Notes under the pieces: generated by a model | What the model saw: the letters and a program-made list of their open reading frames with translations, nothing else | What the model was told of the DNA's origin: nothing | The model's database searches: none | From: Anaerolineales bacterium UBA6663 | GTDB lineage: Bacteria; Chloroflexota; Anaerolineae; Anaerolineales; UBA6663 | DNA: 17,859 bases | Assembly (NCBI GenBank): GCA_002455335.1 | Contig: DKKP01000364.1 | Span: 4,278 to 22,136, forward strand | Direction: 5' to 3' | Program-made: the position numbers and the translations under genes | In this document: in pieces, positions 13,869-17,859 of the stretch | How the letters are laid out: each line of letters begins with the position of its first letter | How positions within the stretch are numbered: position 1 is the stretch's first letter

Positions 13869-14795
13869 TCAGCCCGACTTGAGTTCGCCCAGATCGAGCG
13901 CCGTGCGCCCACGGAGCTGGCTCTCCGGCCTGATCACAAGTCGATGCGCTAACGCATACGGCACGAGCTCCTTGATGTCGTCGGGCAGGACGTAGGAACG
14001 GCCGCGCAACGCCGCCAGGGCCTGGCCCGTCTTGTACAGCGCCAGTGACCCGCGCGGGCTGGCGCCAAGCGCGATGTCGGGGTGCGTGCGGCTGGCCTGG
14101 ACGATCGCAAGAATGTAACGTTCGAGCGTCTCGTCGATGTTGACGTCGCTGACTTGCTCGGAGAGCGCCTGTAACTCGGCGCCGTCGACGACTGCGCTCA
14201 GCGTCTCGATCGGATGGCGATGCCGCAAGTTGCGCAGCATACGGGTCTCGTCGGCAGCGTCGAGATAGCCGAGCGATAGCCTGAGCAGGAAGCGATCGAG
14301 TTGCGCCTCGGGCAACGGGAAGGTCCCTTCGAACTCGATCGGGTTTTGCGTTGCAAGCACGATGAAGGGCGCCGGGAGGGCGTGCGTCTGACCGTCGACC
14401 GTGACCTGATGCTCCTGCATCGCCTCGAGCAGCGCCGCCTGCGCACGCGGCGTCGCCCGGTTGATCTCATCGGCCAACAACACGTTGACGAATACCGGCC
14501 CGGGCCGGAACTCGAACTCGGTCGAGCGCTGGTTGAAGATACTCACCCCGGTGATGTCGTTCGGCAGCAGGTCGGGCGTGCACTGCAGCCGTTTGAAACC
14601 CAAACCAAGGCTGCCGGCAGCGGCCCGCGCCAGCATCGTCTTACCGGTGCCGGGCACATCCTGGATCAACACATGCCCCCGGCAAAGCAGCGCCACAAGC
14701 AGATACTCGATCTGTGTGCGCTTGCCCACGATCACGGTCTCGATGTTAGCGATCAGGCGCTCGGCGAGCTCGGGCAAAGACATAGATCCGTCCAT
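13869..14795 (-). CDS. MoxR family AAA+ ATPase
   Basis: A 308-residue AAA+ ATPase of normal MoxR length, a cytoplasmic chaperone-like enzyme for protein-complex maturation. It shows Walker A VPGTGKT (47-53), Walker B LLADEINRA (106-114), LEAMQEHQVTVDG (123-135), sensor 1 ATQNPIEFEGTFPLPEAQLDR (148-168) with the arginine-finger region DRFLLR, and the C-terminal sensor 2 in GASPRGSLAL. These are diagnostic for MoxR. The ATG at 14793-14795 lacks a clear Shine-Dalgarno, whereas an ATG at 14781-14783 (residue 5) has GGACGGA before it, so the start may be four residues later. A GATAAT -10-like box lies at 14887-14882 without a good -35. It heads the operon with DUF58, DUF4129 and the endonuclease IV-like gene. 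Confidence 0.93.
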   Translation of the reverse strand: MDGSMSLPELAERLIANIETVIVGKRTQIEYLLVALLCRGHVLIQDVPGTGKTMLARAAAGSLGLGFKRLQCTPDLLPNDITGVSIFNQRSTEFEFRPGPVFVNVLLADEINRATPRAQAALLEAMQEHQVTVDGQTHALPAPFIVLATQNPIEFEGTFPLPEAQLDRFLLRLSLGYLDAADETRMLRNLRHRHPIETLSAVVDGAELQALSEQVSDVNIDETLERYILAIVQASRTHPDIALGASPRGSLALYKTGQALAALRGRSYVLPDDIKELVPYALAHRLVIRPESQLRGRTALDLGELKSG

Positions 14796-14939
14796 TTCGG
14801 GAGATGAGCACCGGCCCCGGTTGGGCCAAGGCCGTCAGAGCGCCGCGGACCTGAAGGGATCTGTGGGGCCACTGACAGGTCATTATCGCCCATTCCCACG
14901 AGGCCGTGTGCCCTGAGCCTCGGTGACCCTGCGAACCGA

Positions 14940-17174
14940 TCAGCGCCCGATGTAGGGCAACACGATCCGGCCCTCACCGGGCGCCAGCACGACCGTATCG
15001 GCCCAGCCGGCCGGAGGCACAGCCAGCGTGTAGCTGATCGGCTGCCCGCTCTCCCAACGATCGAAGCGCCACGGAAAGCCGGCGACGAGCTGCTCGGCAA
15101 GCGACTCGACCGTGATGGTGTAGTCGACGATCCGCGTCAGCGTATACGGAGTCGTTCGGGTCACGCCGTCGACGAGCACCAACCCGCCGGCCGGTTGCGT
15201 CGTCAACTCAGCCTGCACCACGACCGGCGCGATGTCGCGATAGACCTCGGTCGTCTGTCCCTGCTGATCGGTGACGCGCAGGATGACGCGATACCACTGC
15301 ACGGGGTCAGGCTCTTCGACATGGATCTCGAAGGTGCCCCCCGATCCGGCAAAGAACGGCACAAACGGATGATGGTGCGTCTGATGGTGAAAGACGATCT
15401 CCCAGGTGAAGGCATCGACCGGCAGCGGTTGATCGTCGCTTGCGCTGCCCACGCCGAACGCCCAGGTGTCGTGCATGTGGTAGTCCACTCGCCCGGGCGC
15501 CGTGGTGTTCGTCAGCGCGATCGTGGCCGTCGGCGGTTCGTTGCCCGGGTAGACGGTGACCGTGGCCGGCGCCGACACCCCCGGTGGCGCTGCGGCATCA
15601 ATGACGACAAGGCTCACCGGCCAGGCGCCAGGGACCGTATACACATGGGTGACCGTCAGCGCCGACGTCGTTACCGTGATGCCGTCGCCGAAATCCCAGC
15701 GATACGTCAACGGCAGATCCAGATCAGGGTCGGAGGAACCTGACGCCGAAAAGGTGAACACCGTATTCAGCGGCCCTCCGGAGGGCGAGGCCGACGCCAC
15801 GGCGATCGGCGGGATGTTCTCCCCGGTCGTCAGGTACCTGACCCGGCGCAACTCGCTCGTGCGCTGCTCGCTCAGATAGGCGAGATAGTAAAGCTGCCCA
15901 TCCGGCCCAAACTTGAGGCTGACCAGGCCCTCGCCGCCGGTCGCGAAGTCGGGAGCCACCGGCGCCCAGGTTTGCGTGGCGCTGCTGTAACTCAGCCGAC
16001 GGACGAACCCGCGCGCGAAGTCGGCAAGGAAGTAGTTTCCCTGATACTCGCTCGGCCAGGCGCTGCCCGTATAGAAGCCGCCTCCGATCACGGCCGAGTC
16101 GAAATTCGCGTAGATCGCCTCGTGCGGGTATGCATAGACCGGGTTGACATACGGCGGCTGCAACGGCTCGGTCTCGGGATTGCACAACGTCCCGGCCGAG
16201 CAGGCCCCTTCGCGAATCGGGTGGCCGTAGTTGGCCCCGGCCGTGATCACGTTGATCTCTTCCCACACCCCACCGCCGACATCGCCCACCCAGGCTTCGC
16301 TTGTGCCCGGCCGGATCGTGAACCGGAACGGGTTGCGGAGGCCGAGCGCATAAACTTCGCGACAGGCGCCGCTCGCGCCATCGGTGGTCATCAGGGCCAG
16401 CGTTCCACACGACACGGCGCCGGTCTGCCCGTCATACGGGTTGCCGGCTGTCGAATAAAACGGGGCGCTGGCGGATGCCGTCGGAAGGATCCGCAACACC
16501 TTGCCATTCAGGTTGTTCGTGCCCTGTGAAAGCGGCGGGATCCCGCCCTCACCGGTGGTGATGTAGAGATATCCGTCTGCGCCGAACGCCAGATCGCCGG
16601 CGTTGTGGTAGCCGACATCGGTGATGATGTTGTCGATCAAGATCCGCTCGGAGCCCGGGTCGATGACGTTGCCCGACATCGTAAAGCGCGAGACCCGATT
16701 GCGCGGCCCCTGGACGCCGTTGGTCGCGGTGTTGAACCCGCAGATCGGCGCAGTCGCGTTCTGACGTGTGTAATACAGATACACATATCCATTCGCAGCG
16801 AAGCCGGGATCGAGCGCGATGCCCAACAGGCCGCGCTCACTGTCGCCGCAGGTCGCCAGCGTGAGCGCGCGTGTCGCCAGCAGTTGGCCATTCTCAACCA
16901 CGCGAACGCTGGCCCAGTTGATGTCGTCCGAGCCGGCGGCGCCGCGCTCGAGGATCAGGGTCCGGCCATCCGGGGCGAAGGCCAGCCCGCGCGGCGCCAG
17001 GATCCCGCCGACCACCAGTTCGTCGACGAAGCCACTCGGCACCTGCAGGGGCGGTTCAGCCAGCACTTCGGCCGGCGCCCTCCAGCCTGAGAGCAAGGCA
17101 GCCGCCCCGGCCAGGCCGCCGACCAACGCCAATACTGATCGCACCCAGAGCGTTTTCAATGATGATGCTTGCAC
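14940..17174 (-). CDS. Secreted PQQ-type sugar dehydrogenase (glucose/sorbosone dehydrogenase) with PKD domain
   Basis: A 744-residue exported protein. A signal peptide is clear: KTLWVR (7-12) then a hydrophobic run to about 30. The six-bladed propeller of the soluble glucose/sorbosone dehydrogenase family covers about 46-447, with GLAFAPDG (63-70), GLLGIALDPGF (115-125), the putative catalytic histidine H190 in GYHNAGDLAFGADGYLY (188-204) and LRNPFRF (279-285). A PKD domain follows (about 454-542, YRWDFGDG at 491-498), then a beta-sandwich with the histidine cluster HHQTHHH (596-602), and a last domain ending RIVLPYIGR. Such enzymes oxidise aldose sugars with PQQ outside the membrane. The short LPxIxR tail resembles the C-terminal tails of exported Chloroflexota proteins. 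The annotated start is GTG with a poor Shine-Dalgarno; a far better one lies upstream (see findings). Confidence 0.88.
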   Translation of the reverse strand: MQASSLKTLWVRSVLALVGGLAGAAALLSGWRAPAEVLAEPPLQVPSGFVDELVVGGILAPRGLAFAPDGRTLILERGAAGSDDINWASVRVVENGQLLATRALTLATCGDSERGLLGIALDPGFAANGYVYLYYTRQNATAPICGFNTATNGVQGPRNRVSRFTMSGNVIDPGSERILIDNIITDVGYHNAGDLAFGADGYLYITTGEGGIPPLSQGTNNLNGKVLRILPTASASAPFYSTAGNPYDGQTGAVSCGTLALMTTDGASGACREVYALGLRNPFRFTIRPGTSEAWVGDVGGGVWEEINVITAGANYGHPIREGACSAGTLCNPETEPLQPPYVNPVYAYPHEAIYANFDSAVIGGGFYTGSAWPSEYQGNYFLADFARGFVRRLSYSSATQTWAPVAPDFATGGEGLVSLKFGPDGQLYYLAYLSEQRTSELRRVRYLTTGENIPPIAVASASPSGGPLNTVFTFSASGSSDPDLDLPLTYRWDFGDGITVTTSALTVTHVYTVPGAWPVSLVVIDAAAPPGVSAPATVTVYPGNEPPTATIALTNTTAPGRVDYHMHDTWAFGVGSASDDQPLPVDAFTWEIVFHHQTHHHPFVPFFAGSGGTFEIHVEEPDPVQWYRVILRVTDQQGQTTEVYRDIAPVVVQAELTTQPAGGLVLVDGVTRTTPYTLTRIVDYTITVESLAEQLVAGFPWRFDRWESGQPISYTLAVPPAGWADTVVLAPGEGRIVLPYIGR

Positions 17175-17231
17175 GCGTTGTGATCCCGTGGTGGAGGTGA
17201 CCGCGCGGCCGTGCGCGACCCATCACCCCCA

Positions 17232-17236
17232 CTCCT
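17232..17236 (-). promoter_or_regulatory. Strong Shine-Dalgarno facing an out-of-frame ATG
   Basis: The minus strand reads AAAGGAG with the AGGAG core at 17236-17232, then an ATG at 17223-17221 after an 8-base gap, ideal for initiation. This ATG opens a frame of about 63 codons, one base out of phase with the dehydrogenase (the 49-base offset is not a multiple of three). It may be a short leader reading frame, or mark a sequence error. Confidence 0.45.
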
Positions 17237-17249
17237 TTCTTGATCTAAA

Positions 17250-17278
17250 TCTATAAAGCCGATCGGATTTGACCTCAA
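17250..17278 (-). promoter_or_regulatory. Sigma70-like promoter of the sugar dehydrogenase gene
   Basis: On the minus strand TTGAGG (17278-17273) and TATAGA (17255-17250) are 17 bp apart, in a notably AT-rich patch. Transcription would start near 17243, giving a leader of about 70 bases to the GTG at 17174. Confidence 0.5.
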
Positions 17279-17322
17279 AAGTATAGCAGCCGGAGCGGGT
17301 CTGCGTGAACGGCCTAAGAACC

Positions 17323-17349
17323 AAAAACGCCGGCCCTCTCGGGCCGGCG
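17323..17349 (-). terminator. Rho-independent terminator after the CU044_2847 gene
   Basis: A 9-bp perfect stem, CGCCGGCCC (17328-17336) against GGGCCGGCG (17341-17349), closes a TCTC loop. On the minus strand it is followed by TTTTT (17327-17323). It lies 40 bases past the stop codon at 17390. A smaller hairpin, GGCCTG/CAGGCC (17367-17372 and 17379-17384), lies between. Confidence 0.85.
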
Positions 17350-17389
17350 CGCGCGTTACCATCGATGGCCTGTCGTTACAGGCCGTGCT

Positions 17390-17749
17390 TCACTTCTCGG
17401 CGCCGCCGTCGCCCGGCTTCTCGCGATGCCACTTCAGCGTGACGTTGAAGTTCGCGTCGCTGTTCGTTTTCCCGACGACAAGCGTGCCCAGCTCGCCCAC
17501 GGCCTTCAGGTTGAAGAAGAGCTCCATTTCATCCGGCGGCGTGCTCAGGGTTTGGAGCTGGCTCACCAGAAGATCAGCCGAGGCCTTGACCCCCTCGATG
17601 GAGGCATCAAAGGTCTGAGCCGCTTTATCTGCGGCCTCGCTCTTGTCTGCCGAACGGACAAAACCGCTCGCGCCGGGCTTGCGCTCATCGGAGGTCTCGA
17701 TCAGCAGGCTGCCGCCGCCCTGCAGCGGGAATTCCAGGTATTTCGACAT
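17390..17749 (-). CDS. CU044_2847 family protein (trypsin-co-occurring domain, Trypco1-like)
   Basis: A 119-residue protein. It opens with SKYLEFPLQGGGSLLIETSD (2-21), a pattern I know from CU044_2847/Trypco1 proteins, continues with a helical segment (AAQTFDASIEGVKASADLLVSQL, 47-69) and ends in the strand pair MELFFNLKAVGELGTLVVGK (79-98) and ANFNVTLKWHRE, which is the best-conserved part of the family. Members sit beside trypsin-like proteases and STAND NTPases in bacterial conflict or signalling loci; the molecular role is not established. The ATG at 17747-17749 has an AAGAGGA Shine-Dalgarno five bases upstream and is preferred to an in-frame start at 17836. It ends in a terminator and the operon partners, if any, would be upstream beyond the right edge. 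Confidence 0.8.
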   Translation of the reverse strand: MSKYLEFPLQGGGSLLIETSDERKPGASGFVRSADKSEAADKAAQTFDASIEGVKASADLLVSQLQTLSTPPDEMELFFNLKAVGELGTLVVGKTNSDANFNVTLKWHREKPGDGGAEK

Positions 17750-17804
17750 AGGATCCTCTTCTTCAGTGGCGCCCGACCCGAAGGCCGGCCGACGATGTGG
17801 TGCG

Positions 17805-17825
17805 ATTGTACCAACGAAGTGTTGG
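17805..17825 (-). promoter_or_regulatory. Possible promoter and operator region of the CU044_2847 gene
   Basis: TACAAT at 17810-17805 on the minus strand is a fair -10 about 55 bp before the ATG. No well-spaced -35 is present (TTGATG at 17836-17831 is 20 bp away). The inverted repeat CCAAC/GTTGG (17811-17815 and 17821-17825) abuts it and could be an operator. Confidence 0.25.
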
Positions 17826-17859
17826 CGAACCATCAACAGCGGCCACCGATTCGGATCGC

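Noticed and set aside
14899..14922. Inverted repeat CGAGGC/GCCTCG downstream of the dehydrogenase stop
   Set aside because: Six base pairs with a 12-base loop and no U-tract on the minus strand; too weak to call a terminator.
1..17859. Complete defence island, prophage or CRISPR array
   Set aside because: No cas genes, regular repeats with spacers, integrases, phage structural genes, toxin-antitoxin pair or restriction endonuclease were seen; the methyltransferase and CU044_2847 gene alone do not make a system.

Overview
The window looks like a stretch of a high-GC bacterial chromosome, most likely from a member of the Chloroflexota. This is inference. It rests on the secreted dehydrogenase ending in a short LPYIGR tail, like the C-terminal tails common on exported Chloroflexota proteins, on a large STAND-type ATPase with a C-terminal sigma-region-4-like helix-turn-helix (as I recall it from Herpetosiphon and Roseiflexus relatives), and on a CU044_2847 (trypsin-co-occurring) protein. 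There are no rRNA, tRNA, CRISPR, integrase or transposase genes. Most genes lie on the minus strand; only the TetR regulator and a sugar-phosphate mutarotase lie on the plus strand.

Layout. (1) 1-1460: a SIS-domain sugar-phosphate protein, cut by the window edge, diverges from a TetR-family regulator. The shared intergenic region holds a perfect inverted-repeat operator and a sigma70-like promoter for the SIS gene. (2) 3641 down to 1472: a compact minus-strand set of NTF2-like, SRPBCC, NTF2-like and one unrecognised gene, preceded by a promoter flanked by direct repeats spaced 11 bp apart. (3) 5846-3762: a 694-residue STAND ATPase with a GNAT-like middle region and a C-terminal HTH. (4) 5847-6222: noncoding, with a quasi-palindromic repeat built of CACGGAT words. 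(5) 9198 down to 6223: probable operon of a PLP aminotransferase, a solitary beta-type DNA methyltransferase and an EamA/DMT exporter. (6) 9335-10195 (+): glucose-6-phosphate 1-epimerase-like protein. (7) 14795 down to 10220: tight operon of MoxR ATPase, DUF58, DUF4129 membrane protein and an endonuclease IV-like TIM barrel. (8) 17174-14940: exported PQQ-type sugar dehydrogenase with a PKD domain. (9) 17749-17390: CU044_2847 family protein, followed by a strong intrinsic terminator.

How the genes may work together. MoxR-DUF58-DUF4129 is a known chaperone and membrane-assembly constellation; coupling it to an AP-endonuclease fold is the unusual part. The NTF2/SRPBCC set resembles small-molecule binding or cyclase modules. 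It lies downstream of, and in the same direction as, a multidomain ATPase that could be a regulator. The CU044_2847 gene belongs to a family tied to STAND/trypsin conflict systems, but its partners, if any, lie beyond the right edge. Nothing here is a complete, recognisable new defence system. The best candidates for something undescribed are the ATPase with its neighbouring operon, the MoxR to endonuclease IV operon and the CU044_2847 locus.
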